Of a DNA stretch of 64,000 nucleotides, positions 35,843 to 44,498 are shown one piece after another (position 1 is the first letter of the stretch; every line of letters starts with the position of its first letter). Source of the stretch: Nonomuraea basaltis (lineage in GTDB: Bacteria > Actinomycetota > Actinomycetes > Streptosporangiales > Streptosporangiaceae); the NCBI RefSeq assembly GCF_005893125.1, contig NZ_VCJS01000017.1:1-64000 (forward strand). The letters run 5' to 3'. The notes below the pieces were generated by a model. The model was not told the DNA's origin, did no database searches, and worked only from the letters and a program-made list of their open reading frames with translations. Position numbers and translations under genes: made by a program.

Positions 35843-37840
35843 TCAGCTCGATCGGGTTGCGGTGAGTACGGCGATGTCACGGTCGAAGCAGACGATGATG
35901 TGGCCTTGTGGGGTGGCAGCGACGGCGTTGACTGGGCCGGGGAATTCGATGTCAGGGCTGATCTTGTCGAAGGTGGTGAGGCTCCATGCCGCTACCGTGC
36001 TGTAGCTGGCGGCAACTGCGATGGGGTGGCCGTTGACCGTGGTGGCGGCGAGTGCGCCCACGGTTCCCGTGGAAAGTTGGCCGATCTGCTGAGCGGTGGC
36101 GACGTCCCATACCTTCATCGGCGGGTCGCGCCAGTCATCGTTCGTGGTGATGGCGATGGGTCGTCCGTCCACGATGGTGGCGGCCACGAGGCGTACCGGT
36201 TTGCCGTTGCTTCCGGTGGTCTGGAGTCCGGTGTCGCGGTTGGTGGTGAGGTCACGGACCCGGAAGCCGCCGCCCCACCGTCCGAGTAGGGCGACGGGCT
36301 GGTCGTCGAGCGTGGTGGTGGCGAGGTCGTGTACCCATCGATGGTCGCTCTTGCGGGGGTTGCCGGTCTCTTCGCCGGTGCGGAGATCCCATACCCGGAT
36401 GGTCTTGTCGTCGCCGGCGGTGATGGCCCGGGGTGGGTCGCCTGTGTTGTCGGCCGCGACGGCGGTTATCGGGCGGCTGTGGGTGGTCAACGGTGCTCCG
36501 GCCGCTTTCCCCAGTGTGAGGTCCCAGAGTTGGACATTGCCGTCCTTGCCTCCGGTGATCGCCACCGCGCGACCGTCCACTTGGGTCGCGGCCACGGCAG
36601 TGACGGCGCCGGTGTGGTCCGTGAGTGGCTGGCAGACCTGATCGCCGGTGTCCAGATCCCATACTCGTACGGTTTCGTCATCGCTGCCGGTGACCGCCAC
36701 CGGTCGGCCAGCCACTGAAGTGGTGGCCACCGCCGTGATCGCGGCGTCGTGGCGAACTGGTTTGTCGGCCGGTTCGCCGACGACCAGATCGGACACCCGG
36801 ACCGACCCGCCGTCGCAACTCGACACCACCACCTGCCGGCCATCCACCACTGCCGTCGCCACCGCATGCACTGTGCGGGGATGCTGAGGGAACAGCTCAC
36901 CGACCAGCTCGGCCGTTTTCAGGTCCCACACCTGGATGGTCGGCTCGTTGGAGTTGCAGGTGATCGCCACCAGCCGGCCGTGCACAACCGTGGTCGTCAC
37001 GGCCTCTAGGTCCGCAGATCGGGGGAGGTCACCGACCGGAAGTCCGGTGGCCAGGTCCGACACGCGTGTGGTCGTCTGATAGCTACCAGAGACGACCACC
37101 AGATGGCCGGCAGCCAGCTCCGCGACCGCAACCGCGCCCACGTGTCCACTATGGCCAGTGAACGGGCTACCCACCGGATCACCGGTATCCAGGTCCCATA
37201 CCCGGACCGTTCGGTCGCCGCCCGTGACAGCCACCCAGCGGCCGTCCAGCACGGCGGTCGCCACCGCGTACACCGGGCCGGTGTGGCCGCGGATCGGCGC
37301 CATCACCTCCTGCCGCGTTTCCAGATCCCACACCCGTACCGTCGTGTCGTAGCAACCGGCGACCACCACCCGGCGGCCATGGCGTTCCGCGATCGCGAGG
37401 GCCTCCGCACTGTCAGCCTGAAGGTGGAACGGCTCACCCACCGGCCTACCGGACGCGAGTTCCCACACCCGTACGGTGTCGTCGTCACCACCGCTGACCA
37501 CAACAGGGCGACCGTCCAGAACTGACATCGCCAGCGCCCGCACCGCGTTCGTGTGACCAGCCCATGGGGCGCCGGCCCGCTCGCCGGTTGACAGATCCCA
37601 GACCCGTACGGTGTTGTCGCCGCCTGCGGTGACCGCTACGGCACGGCCGTCGAAGACCGCGGTCGTCACCGCCGCCACCCAATTGGTGTGACCGTCGGTG
37701 GTGCCCAACGGCGGGCATGACGTCACGCCCTTCGGCAGCAGACTGGTCCAAGCCTGCTGCACACGCCAGGCAGCAGGACGAACAACCGGGACCTCATGGC
37801 GGGGCAGTGACGACATGCCGCGCATAGTAGTTGCTGGCAC
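35843..37840 (-). CDS. WD40 repeat beta-propeller protein
   Basis: 665 aa from GTG 37840 (ATG 37816 is a plausible alternative). From about residue 48 to the end it consists of roughly 13-14 WD40 units of about 43 residues, each ending TVRVWDL or similar, probably two propellers. There is no HTH, kinase, NACHT or membrane segment, and no signal peptide. It is likely a cytoplasmic scaffold or sensor. A short unit-specific motif (AVAT ... DGR.VAVTG) recurs strongly, suggesting recent repeat amplification. A divergent small membrane-protein gene starts 54 bp away. Confidence 0.88.
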   Translation of the reverse strand: MPATTMRGMSSLPRHEVPVVRPAAWRVQQAWTSLLPKGVTSCPPLGTTDGHTNWVAAVTTAVFDGRAVAVTAGGDNTVRVWDLSTGERAGAPWAGHTNAVRALAMSVLDGRPVVVSGGDDDTVRVWELASGRPVGEPFHLQADSAEALAIAERHGRRVVVAGCYDTTVRVWDLETRQEVMAPIRGHTGPVYAVATAVLDGRWVAVTGGDRTVRVWDLDTGDPVGSPFTGHSGHVGAVAVAELAAGHLVVVSGSYQTTTRVSDLATGLPVGDLPRSADLEAVTTTVVHGRLVAITCNSNEPTIQVWDLKTAELVGELFPQHPRTVHAVATAVVDGRQVVVSSCDGGSVRVSDLVVGEPADKPVRHDAAITAVATTSVAGRPVAVTGSDDETVRVWDLDTGDQVCQPLTDHTGAVTAVAATQVDGRAVAITGGKDGNVQLWDLTLGKAAGAPLTTHSRPITAVAADNTGDPPRAITAGDDKTIRVWDLRTGEETGNPRKSDHRWVHDLATTTLDDQPVALLGRWGGGFRVRDLTTNRDTGLQTTGSNGKPVRLVAATIVDGRPIAITTNDDWRDPPMKVWDVATAQQIGQLSTGTVGALAATTVNGHPIAVAASYSTVAAWSLTTFDKISPDIEFPGPVNAVAATPQGHIIVCFDRDIAVLTATRSS

Positions 37841-37893
37841 CGGGACGCGTCTCCAAGAAACCCGGGTGGTCGTCTGTCCACCACAATGGAACT

Positions 37894-38295
37894 GTGACGA
37901 ACACCGTCAAGGCGTCCCCCATGCCGGGCACCCTTAAAGTGGCTCAATTCGTCATCACGCTCGAAGTAGCATTTGGCCTGGTGGGTCTAGCGATCACGCT
38001 GGCCGGCTTCTTCTCAACCTTCGAATGGGGCATCCTGCCTGCCCTGGCCTACGCCGCAGGAAGCACTGCCCTTCTCGGGTGGCTGCTGAGCCGATGGTCG
38101 AGCCGCCGAACGTTCTTACGCTGGGCAATCATCGCCGTGCACCTGCTGACGATCAGCGCAACCATCCTCGACCTGGCCCTCTTCTCGACCGTGACCTGGA
38201 ATGCGGTGTTCGGCGCTCACATACTCACCTGGACCGTCATCGTCCTGCTCCTCCTGCCCTCGGCTGGGCGCTGGTTCAGCGAGTCCCGCGCCTGA
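37894..38295 (+). CDS. Small integral membrane protein
   Basis: 133 aa from GTG 37894; ATG 37921 (MPGTLKVAQF) is also possible. Four hydrophobic segments: VITLEVAFGLVGLAITLAGF, ILPALAYAAGSTALLGWLL, WAIIAVHLLTISATILDLAL and AHILTWTVIVLLLLPS. There is no recognised family. It is divergent from the WD40 gene, so both may share a control region. Confidence 0.65.
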   Translation: MTNTVKASPMPGTLKVAQFVITLEVAFGLVGLAITLAGFFSTFEWGILPALAYAAGSTALLGWLLSRWSSRRTFLRWAIIAVHLLTISATILDLALFSTVTWNAVFGAHILTWTVIVLLLLPSAGRWFSESRA

Positions 38296-38323
38296 CGTCG
38301 CGGCAGGCCCTACGCCCGCACGT

Positions 38324-38410
38324 TCAGTCGGTTCGGATTCCCCTGGCGCGGAACCTGGCCACGAACAGGTTGAAGTCAGGAAGGTCTTCGATCTCTTCAC
38401 GAGCCGAACC
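38324..38410 (-). pseudogene. Short C-terminal coding remnant
   Basis: Minus-strand frame REEIEDLPDFNLFVARFRAR GIRTD ending TGA at 38324-38326. It looks like the end of a real protein, but no start or upstream domain is present in the 180 bp before the next gene. No family assigned. Confidence 0.3.
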
Positions 38411-38503
38411 AGAAGGACCGTCACGAGGTGCCTCGCGCTCGGCCACTGCCCGGGGAGGGTGGCGAGGAGTTCATGGATGCAGGTGCTCGACGTGGACTGG
38501 TCC

Positions 38504-39202
38504 TCAGGCCAACTGCGGGTAGAGCGCCGTGACGCCTGCGGCCAGCGCGGCCTGTGCCTGGCGGCTGGCGTCGTCCGCGAGGATTTCGTAGGCGCCGGCG
38601 GCGATGCCGTCGACGGCGATCCGGGCGATGTCGGCGGGGTCGGACTTGGCCGCGGTGACCGTCCGTACCATGTCGGTGTCCATGTAGCCGACGTGCAGTC
38701 CGGCCACTCGGATGCCCTGGTCGGCGAGTTGCACGCGCAGGGCGTTGGTGAGCGACCACTGTGCGGACTTGGCGGCGCAGTAGGCGCCGACCTCCGGGAA
38801 GCTGACCCAGGACAGGCCGGACAGGATGTTCAGGATCGCGCCGCCGCCGTTGGCCGCGATCTGGGGTACGAAGCTGCGGACCACCGAGAGGGTGCCGAAA
38901 TAGTGGGTGTTCATCTCCAGGCGGATGTCGTCCAGGTCGCCTGCGAGCAGGTCGCTGCCGGTGGCTGAGCCGGCGTTGTTGATCAGGACCGTCACGTCAC
39001 CGGTGGCCTGGGCGGCGGCTGCCACGGAGGCGGGGTCGGTGACGTCGAGCGCGATCGGCGTGGCGCCCGGCAGGTCGACCTGGTCGGGGTTGCGGGCACC
39101 GGCGTAGACGGTGGCGCCGCGGCTGAGCAACTCGGCAGCGAGCGCGCGGCCAAACCCCCGGTTGGCTCCGGTGACAAGAACGGTGCTGGTGGACAGGTCC
39201 AT
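38504..39202 (-). CDS. Short-chain dehydrogenase/reductase
   Basis: 232 aa from ATG 39202, with AGGAGC 7 nt upstream. Classical SDR motifs: [12 protein letters not shown] (about 11-22), NNAG (about 78) and [16 protein letters not shown] (Tyr/Lys). The length fits the smaller SDRs that oxidise or reduce diverse alcohols and ketones; the substrate is unknown. Downstream and upstream are fragments, so it is likely a single-gene unit. Confidence 0.88.
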   Translation of the reverse strand: MDLSTSTVLVTGANRGFGRALAAELLSRGATVYAGARNPDQVDLPGATPIALDVTDPASVAAAAQATGDVTVLINNAGSATGSDLLAGDLDDIRLEMNTHYFGTLSVVRSFVPQIAANGGGAILNILSGLSWVSFPEVGAYCAAKSAQWSLTNALRVQLADQGIRVAGLHVGYMDTDMVRTVTAAKSDPADIARIAVDGIAAGAYEILADDASRQAQAALAAGVTALYPQLA

Positions 39203-39436
39203 GGAAAGCTCCTGAAGAAATGAGAAAGGCACGTTGATCGCATTTGGTGGGCTAGCCGGGGTTTCGTGTCAGGCCGCGGGTCAGGTGGCCGGTCCGGTTC
39301 CGTGGGCGGGCAGGGTGGTGACCGGTGCGCGGGGGCTGTTGGTCACCGAGGGGCGAGATCCCCCTCGGTTGCTGTCGGCGTTCGGCCGGAGGGCCTGCCG
39401 GCGAGGTCGGTGATGGCGGCGGTGGCGTAGGCGAGG

Positions 39437-39640
39437 TCAGGCGGCGAGGAAGTTGGTCACCTCGGTGGCGAACTTCTTGGCGTGCTGGAACAGGAAAGCG
39501 TGGCCGGCGTCGCTGTAGAGGATGAGGGCGGCCGAGTCGAGGTGCTGGACCGCGACGTAGGAAGCGTGTGCGGGGAGCATCCGGACCGGCGGCTGCCGCG
39601 CCGGTCACCTTGGCGACGGCGGCGGGATCGTCGCCGTCCT
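39437..39640 (-). pseudogene. C-terminal fragment of an alpha/beta-hydrolase
   Basis: Minus-strand pieces: MKDGDDPAAVAKVTGAAAAG PD, then after a frame change VAVQHLDSAALILYSDAGHA FLFQHAKKFATEVTNFLAA with TGA at 39437-39439. The second piece carries the catalytic His context (DAGHAFLF) of haloperoxidase/epoxide-hydrolase-type enzymes. The nucleophile domain is absent. It is a remnant beside the atypical-composition oxidoreductase. Confidence 0.55.
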
Positions 39641-39680
39641 TCATCGCCGCGGACCGACCCCAATCGCCGCGACCGGATAT

Positions 39681-40682
39681 TCATCTCACCTTGACGACGA
39701 CCTTGCCTTTTGCGCGTCCCGTTTCGAGGTAAGCCATGGCCTCATTGGTTGACTCGAACGGAAAGACCCGGTCCACGACTGGGCGTATTATCCCCGAATC
39801 GATGAGAGAGCTGATCTCGCGCAGTTGATCTCCACTTGCTCTCATGAAAAGAAATGAATAGCTGACGTGATGACGTTTTGCCGCTCTCCTGGTTCGATAG
39901 CTCAAAACGCGCATTACCGGCCTCAAGATCCACGGCGATCCGATCTCTTTTGCGAAATTGGGATCAGGTGGGCCTGAGATCGAGATGAGCTTTCCGCCGG
40001 GTTTCAGCACTCGTAGAGATTTTTTGAGCGTCTCGTCGTCCAGGCTGTGCAAGACCACATCGTAGCCATGCAGGATTTTTTCGAAGTCGTCTTTCCTGTA
40101 GTCGATCACGACATCTGCGCCGAGGTGCTTCACCAGATCGATGTTCGTCGTGCTGGTTGTGGTCGCCACGGTCGCCCCGACATGCTTGGCCAACTGGATG
40201 GCAAATGTACCTACGCCGCCGGAACCTGCTTGGATGAGGACTTTCTGTCCTTTCTTCAGCTTCGCTGTTTCGATCAACGCTTGCCAAGCGGTCAAGCCGA
40301 CCAGTGGGATGGAGGCCGCTTCTTCCATGGTGAGTTGTGTTGGCTTCAGTGCCAGGTCGTCTTCTTTTATCGAGATGAGTTCCGCGAAAGCACCGATTCG
40401 ATCTTGGTCTGGTCGTGCGTAGACCTCGTCGCCGGGCTTGAATCGCCGCACTCGAGACCCGACTCGGACCACGACGCCGGCCACATCATTACCCAGAACG
40501 ACCGGCAGGTGATAGGGCAGAATGAGTTTGAACTCTCCGTCCCTGATCTTGGAATCGAGAAGGTTCACACCTGCGGCGTGGATCTGGACCAGTACGTCAT
40601 TCTCCCGTACCTCAGGCTCCGGCATTACGCCCGCACGTACGCTGTCGTTGTTTCCATAACGGTCGAGGATGAATGCTTTCAT
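39681..40682 (-). CDS. NADP-dependent quinone-oxidoreductase-type MDR enzyme with atypical base composition
   Basis: 333 aa from ATG 40682, with GGAGAGAG about 13 nt upstream. Zinc-less MDR/quinone oxidoreductase: GVNLLDSKIRDGEF, VLGNDVAGVVVRVG, GQKVLIQAGSGGVGTFAIQL AKH (AxxGGVG nucleotide motif, about 160) and FESTNEAMAYLETGRAKGKV near the end. The G+C content is visibly lower than its neighbours (mid-50s % by eye against about 70%), with many AAG, GAT and TTT codons. That suggests recent transfer from a lower-G+C donor. It is flanked by two truncated hydrolase genes. Confidence 0.88.
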   Translation of the reverse strand: MKAFILDRYGNNDSVRAGVMPEPEVRENDVLVQIHAAGVNLLDSKIRDGEFKLILPYHLPVVLGNDVAGVVVRVGSRVRRFKPGDEVYARPDQDRIGAFAELISIKEDDLALKPTQLTMEEAASIPLVGLTAWQALIETAKLKKGQKVLIQAGSGGVGTFAIQLAKHVGATVATTTSTTNIDLVKHLGADVVIDYRKDDFEKILHGYDVVLHSLDDETLKKSLRVLKPGGKLISISGPPDPNFAKEIGSPWILRPVMRVLSYRTRRAAKRHHVSYSFLFMRASGDQLREISSLIDSGIIRPVVDRVFPFESTNEAMAYLETGRAKGKVVVKVR

Positions 40683-40787
40683 GATATTTTCTCTCTCCAA
40701 TTTGTTGCTCAACGAGAATGAAAGGAAGAGTCCGAGGCAAGTGCCGAGACGCGGCAGGGAGTCTTGTATGCGCCAGCGGGCCTCGGG

Positions 40788-41129
40788 TCAGACCAGTCGG
40801 AAGTCCACGACCAGCGAGCGGACTCCTGCCGCCTTCGCGATGTGGCCGGCGGCCTTGCGGTCGGAGTGCATCGAGGCGGTGACCGACCCACCGAAGTGGA
40901 AGTGGAGCAACGCTCGGTCGGGGTCGGCGCCCTCGGGGATGCACCAGATGCCGGGGACGCCGTCTGCGTTCACCTCGGCGTAGGTGACGCCTTCCGGCTC
41001 GGTCGACGCGAGATGGTGCGTCTCGACGAGGTCGCGCACGATCGCCAGATCGAGGCCCGGCGCCGACGACTTCGCGCTCACGCTTCCCAGGAACTGTGCG
41101 GACTGCTGCGCCTGCGGACTGATGCCCAT
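40788..41129 (-). CDS. Truncated alpha/beta-hydrolase (HSL/acetylesterase type), N-terminal part
   Basis: 113 aa; family members are about 300 aa. The segment ALLHFHFGGSVTASMHSDRK corresponds to the HGG oxyanion motif region (here HFGG), and GVRSLVVDFRL to the DYRL motif. It stops at TGA straight after FRLV, yet the next codons still read PEARWR, recalling the PEHPFP continuation, so the frame was once longer. The nucleophile and His are missing. It is probably a pseudogene. It is divergent from a TetR gene with shared operator-like repeats. Confidence 0.65.
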   Translation of the reverse strand: MGISPQAQQSAQFLGSVSAKSSAPGLDLAIVRDLVETHHLASTEPEGVTYAEVNADGVPGIWCIPEGADPDRALLHFHFGGSVTASMHSDRKAAGHIAKAAGVRSLVVDFRLV

Positions 41130-41174
41130 GGTGACACCCCTGCTCGGTGCGGTGCACGCGTCTCGTGCACCGCC

Positions 41175-41256
41175 TTTAGATTATGACCATACGACCATAG
41201 GATGAGACGCCGTCCGGGCGCAAGGGTTCCGCTGAATTTAGATTATGATCGTATGA
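41175..41256. promoter_or_regulatory. Pair of 20-bp direct repeats in the hydrolase/TetR divergent promoter
   Basis: TTTAGATTATGACCATACGA (41175-41194) and TTTAGATTATGATCGTATGA (41237-41256) differ at three positions and lie 62 bp apart. Each contains an ATGAYCRTAY palindromic core, and the second core ATGATCGTAT is nearly symmetrical. They are good candidates for binding sites of the adjacent TetR protein, one in front of each divergent gene. Confidence 0.65.
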
Positions 41257-41309
41257 AGATGGGGTGTGGGGGAGGGCACGTGGGTCCTCCCCGTCGGGAG
41301 GAGGAGCGC

Positions 41310-41897
41310 GTGGTGCGGTACAGCAAGGAGCACAAGCAGGCGACGAGGCAGCGGATCATCGAGACGGCCGGCCGCCGGCTGAAGAAGGACGGCATCGACG
41401 GCTCCGGAGTTGCCACGCTCATGGCGGACGCGGGACTGACCAATGGCGCCTTCTACGCCCACTTCGCATCCAAGGAGGAGCTGGTCGCCACCACGGTCGC
41501 CGACCAGCTCCGCGAACAGCGCGAAAACCTCAGCGAGGTGGCGCCCGGCCGCGCCGGAGTCGAGCAGATCGTGCGTGCATACTTGTCGCCCGAGCACCGC
41601 GACAACTCCGGCGAAGGCTGCCCGTCGGCCGCCCTGCTCGATGAGATCGGCCGCTGCACGGACGCGACCAGGCAGGCCTACACCGACGGCGTGCTGGCCA
41701 TCATCGACGACTTCACCGCGCGTCTGGCGCCGCACGATCCGCAGTCGGCGCGCGTCAGGACGCTCAGCATCTACGCCGGGATGGTCGGGACAATGCAACT
41801 CTCCCGCGCCCTGGCCGACCGGCAACTCGCCGACGCCGTCCTCGAGCAGGGCATCCAGAACGCCCTCACGCTACTGGACGCCACACCTCAGAGCTGA
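41310..41897 (+). CDS. TetR-family transcriptional regulator
   Basis: 195 aa from GTG 41310 (GTG 41313 also possible), with GGGAGGAGGAG just upstream. The HTH (IIETAGRRLKKDGIDGSGVA TLMADAGLTNGAFYAHFAS) is of the AcrR/FadR-like type with the YAHF motif. The C-terminal domain has ACYS-type features (GCPSAALLDEIGR). It probably controls the divergent hydrolase gene and itself through the two 20-bp repeats. Confidence 0.9.
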   Translation: MVRYSKEHKQATRQRIIETAGRRLKKDGIDGSGVATLMADAGLTNGAFYAHFASKEELVATTVADQLREQRENLSEVAPGRAGVEQIVRAYLSPEHRDNSGEGCPSAALLDEIGRCTDATRQAYTDGVLAIIDDFTARLAPHDPQSARVRTLSIYAGMVGTMQLSRALADRQLADAVLEQGIQNALTLLDATPQS

Positions 41898-42194
41898 CGT
41901 GCCGCATCACCAGACGGTGACACGCCTGAGGAACCGCAGCGGGGAACGCACCCTGCACGAGCGCCTCGCGAAGCTCCGCCGCGCCGTCCGCGGCGGGTAG
42001 AGTCGCCGGCGCAATCTCGCCGGCAAGTTCGACGTGCTCCACTCGATCAAGGCTGCCGACGGACGAATGGACTATGACCGTCTGCTACAAGGCAGCGCCG
42101 CGCGTTGCGCACGCGTCGTTCGGCGCCGCTTGGCACCTACCAGTATGGAGCGGTCCGAATCGCGTCGGCGGTGGCCCGCAGAAGGCGACAACTC
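41898..42194. other. Intergenic stretch with no convincing gene
   Basis: About 300 bp. A minus-strand frame without a start reads LAGEIAPATLPAADGAAELR EALVQGAF from about 42065 down to 41875, possibly a leftover coding end. It is too short to assign. No hairpin terminator was recognised. Confidence 0.35.
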
Positions 42195-43169
42195 TCAGGA
42201 TGACGTTTCGTAGCGGGCGGCGATGGCGGTGGCGCGGTTGCGCAGGGAGTTGCGCAACCACTGCGGGGCCAGGGCTTCCGCGTTCGTGGTGAGCTGCCAC
42301 AGCGCCCATTCGGCGTGTCTCGGATCTTGGAAGGTCACCTCCAGCCGCAGCCAGCCGTCTGAGTCGGCTTCTTCGGCGAGGACGGCCAGCGCGGTGCCCA
42401 CCAGGTCTTCCCGCCGCGCCGGGTCCATCCGTACCAGCACGGTGACTTGGTCGCCGCCGGTCCGAAACCGGGTGCTGCGTTCCTGCCAGGCCCGGTCCAG
42501 ATCGACCCGGTCTGGTCGCTGTGCGGGTTCGGCGAGTTCCTTGGCGGCCAAGATCCGGGACAGCCGGTAGGTGCGGTCCGCGCCAGACCTCGTGGCCAGC
42601 AAGTAGCCCCGGTCACGTATGGTGACCAGGCCGATCGGGTCCACCGTGCGCCACTTCGGGGTCTGGTCCACAGCCGCGTAGTGGATCTGCAGCTTGTGTC
42701 CGGCGAACACCGCGCGCAGGACCTCGGCCGCTATGGCGTCAGGCACCTCCTCAGCGGCCAGCCGACGCGAGAGCAGGTCGGTCTCCGGGTCGATGAGCAA
42801 TCGCTCGGCCGCGCCGGCCGCGGTGTCCCGATAGCTTTCGGGTAGCGCGTCAACCACCTTGAGCATCGCCGAAGCGAGCGCCGAGCCGAGGCCGAATGCC
42901 TGCGCGCCGCGCCGCGATCCGGCGACCAGCAGGGCAAGGGCCTCGTCGGGGTTGAGTCCGGTGAGCTCGGTCCGGAAACCGGGCAACAACGCGAAACCGC
43001 CGTGCCGGCCGCGTTCGGCGTAGACCGGGACGCCGGCTGCGGACAGCGCCTCGATGTCGCGCAGCACGGTGCGGGTGGATACCTCCAACTCGCGGGCCAG
43101 CGCGGCCGCGGACAGCCGACCGTGCTGCCGCAGCAGCAGCACCAGCGAGACCAACCGGTCGGCGCGCAT
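42195..43169 (-). CDS. WYL-domain transcriptional regulator (DeoR/YafY type)
   Basis: 324 aa, ATG 43169. N-terminal HTH (RLVSLVLLLRQHGRLSAAAL ARELEVSTRTVLRDIEALSA, about 5-45), a middle WYL ligand-binding domain (ADQTPKWRTVDPIGLVTIRD RGYLLA) and a C-terminal WCX-type extension. It is divergent from a RidA gene across a short inverted repeat (43190-43208), the usual arrangement for a local regulator. Confidence 0.9.
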   Translation of the reverse strand: MRADRLVSLVLLLRQHGRLSAAALARELEVSTRTVLRDIEALSAAGVPVYAERGRHGGFALLPGFRTELTGLNPDEALALLVAGSRRGAQAFGLGSALASAMLKVVDALPESYRDTAAGAAERLLIDPETDLLSRRLAAEEVPDAIAAEVLRAVFAGHKLQIHYAAVDQTPKWRTVDPIGLVTIRDRGYLLATRSGADRTYRLSRILAAKELAEPAQRPDRVDLDRAWQERSTRFRTGGDQVTVLVRMDPARREDLVGTALAVLAEEADSDGWLRLEVTFQDPRHAEWALWQLTTNAEALAPQWLRNSLRNRATAIAARYETSS

Positions 43170-43189
43170 ACGAGAACTTTACCGAAATA

Positions 43190-43208
43190 CACGACACAGG
43201 ATGTCGTG
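43190..43208. promoter_or_regulatory. Inverted-repeat operator candidate between the WYL and RidA genes
   Basis: CACGACA (43190-43196) and TGTCGTG (43202-43208) form a perfect 7-bp inverted repeat with a 5-bp spacer, 21 bp upstream of the WYL start. It is probably the binding site of the WYL regulator controlling both divergent genes. Confidence 0.6.
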
Positions 43209-43299
43209 ATTTGTTGGGAGGCTCATCAACGCGACCAAAAAGATGGCGGCTACCGAGCCGATCGACGTACGTGATGTCGACGAATTGAATGGAGCTGAT

Positions 43300-43701
43300 G
43301 TGGCAATGGAGCGAACGGCGGTCAACCCGTGGGCGTGGTCGGTGGAGATGGGGTACAACCAGGGTGAGATCGTCTCCGGGCACACCCGGACCATGTACTG
43401 CGCCGGGCAGACCGCGATGAGCGGCGACGGCAAGCCCCAGCATACCGATGACATGGCGGCGCAGTTGGCGCTGAGCCTCGACAACCTGGAGGCCGTGCTC
43501 GGCGAGGCCGGCATGTCCCTCGCGAACCTCGTCCGGCTCAACGTCTACACCACCGACGTCGATCTGCTTTTCCAGCACTACGGCGTGCTGGCGTCGCGGT
43601 TGGGCGCCGCCGGGGTGGCACCGTCCACCACGATGCTCGGGGTGACACGGCTGGCGATCCCCGACCTGATGGTCGAGCTTGAGGGGACCGCCGTCGCGTG
43701 A
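43300..43701 (+). CDS. RidA-family protein (YjgF/YER057c/UK114)
   Basis: 133 aa from GTG 43300 (ATG 43306 is equally likely); GGAG at 43290-43293 supports this area as the start. Core motifs: GHTRTMYCAGQTAMSGDGKP, ALSLDNLEAVLGEAGMSLAN LVRLNVYTTD and the C-terminal PDLMVELEGTAVA. The catalytic Arg of RidA deaminases would lie near LVRLNVY. Members hydrolyse reactive enamine/imine intermediates, but many subgroups have other substrates. It is divergent from the WYL regulator. Confidence 0.9.
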   Translation: MAMERTAVNPWAWSVEMGYNQGEIVSGHTRTMYCAGQTAMSGDGKPQHTDDMAAQLALSLDNLEAVLGEAGMSLANLVRLNVYTTDVDLLFQHYGVLASRLGAAGVAPSTTMLGVTRLAIPDLMVELEGTAVA

Positions 43702-43778
43702 TGCGACCTCGCCGCCTCCGGCAGGGCTGCCGGAGGCGGCACGAGTAGGAGGCGGGTGGGTGATTTCCGGTGCTCAGG

Positions 43779-44255
43779 ATGGCGACAATCGGCGTCTATG
43801 GTTTCGGCGGCGAGTCCTTCCTGCAACGACTGCGGCACGCGGACGTTCGTCTGCTGCTCGACGTACGCCAGCGCCGCGGTGTCCGCGGACCCGAGTACGC
43901 CTGGGCGAACTCACGCCGGCTGCAGGCGGCCCTCGCCCATGCCGGGATCGCCTACGAGCACCACCGTGAGCTCGCCCCAACCACCGAGTTGCGCCGGCTC
44001 CAGTACGCCGAGGATGACCGCCAAGGGGTCGGCAAGCGCTCGCGCCGCGAACTCGCTGCCGAGTACACCCGCCGCTACACCACCGAGATCCTCGACCGCG
44101 CCGACCTCGCGCCGATCGTGTCGGCGCTGCCGAGCAGTGGGACCGCAGCGCTGCTCTGTGTCGAGCGCGCCCCCGAGGCCTGCCACCGCTCGTTGATCGC
44201 CCAGCGGCTGACGGAGCAGCACCACGTCACGATCGAGCACCTGCGCCCGTTGTGA
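43779..44255 (+). CDS. DUF488 family protein
   Basis: 158 aa from ATG 43779 (GTG 43770 also in frame). Family pattern: TIGVYGFGGESFLQRLRHAD VRLLLDVRQRRG (strand plus DVR), YEHHRELAPT and ALLCVERAPEACHRSLIAQR, the C-x-E-x-x-x-x-C-H-R motif of DUF488. Function is unknown. It starts 78 bp after RidA and could be co-transcribed. Confidence 0.85.
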   Translation: MATIGVYGFGGESFLQRLRHADVRLLLDVRQRRGVRGPEYAWANSRRLQAALAHAGIAYEHHRELAPTTELRRLQYAEDDRQGVGKRSRRELAAEYTRRYTTEILDRADLAPIVSALPSSGTAALLCVERAPEACHRSLIAQRLTEQHHVTIEHLRPL

Positions 44256-44261
44256 CGCGTG

Positions 44262-44420
44262 AATTCCTAGCTCTTCAACGCCGGCTTCGGGCGCATCGGA
44301 TCGTCACACCGGGCACCCTGTCCCGCTCGCAAACTCGGTTTCGTGCTGTGAGCTGGTGTTTTGCTACGAGGTCAGGGCCGCGGCTGGGACTATCCAGTCC
44401 GGCCGGGCGGCCATGCCGAC
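44262..44420 (+). pseudogene. Possible insertion-sequence transposase remnant
   Basis: RRLRAHRIVTPGTL and, after a gap and frame change, WDYPVRPG resemble short pieces of the integrase-type transposases of actinobacterial IS3-like elements (RLVTPGTLLAWHRRLV ... KWTYP pattern, from memory). No terminal repeats are visible. The remaining bases to 44498 show nothing. Confidence 0.35.
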
Positions 44421-44498
44421 CCTGTGGTCAGCCGTGACGGCACCGACCGGAACCTCCTCCACATCCCCTCACGGGGAAACGCGTGGCGCCGGTGAGGG

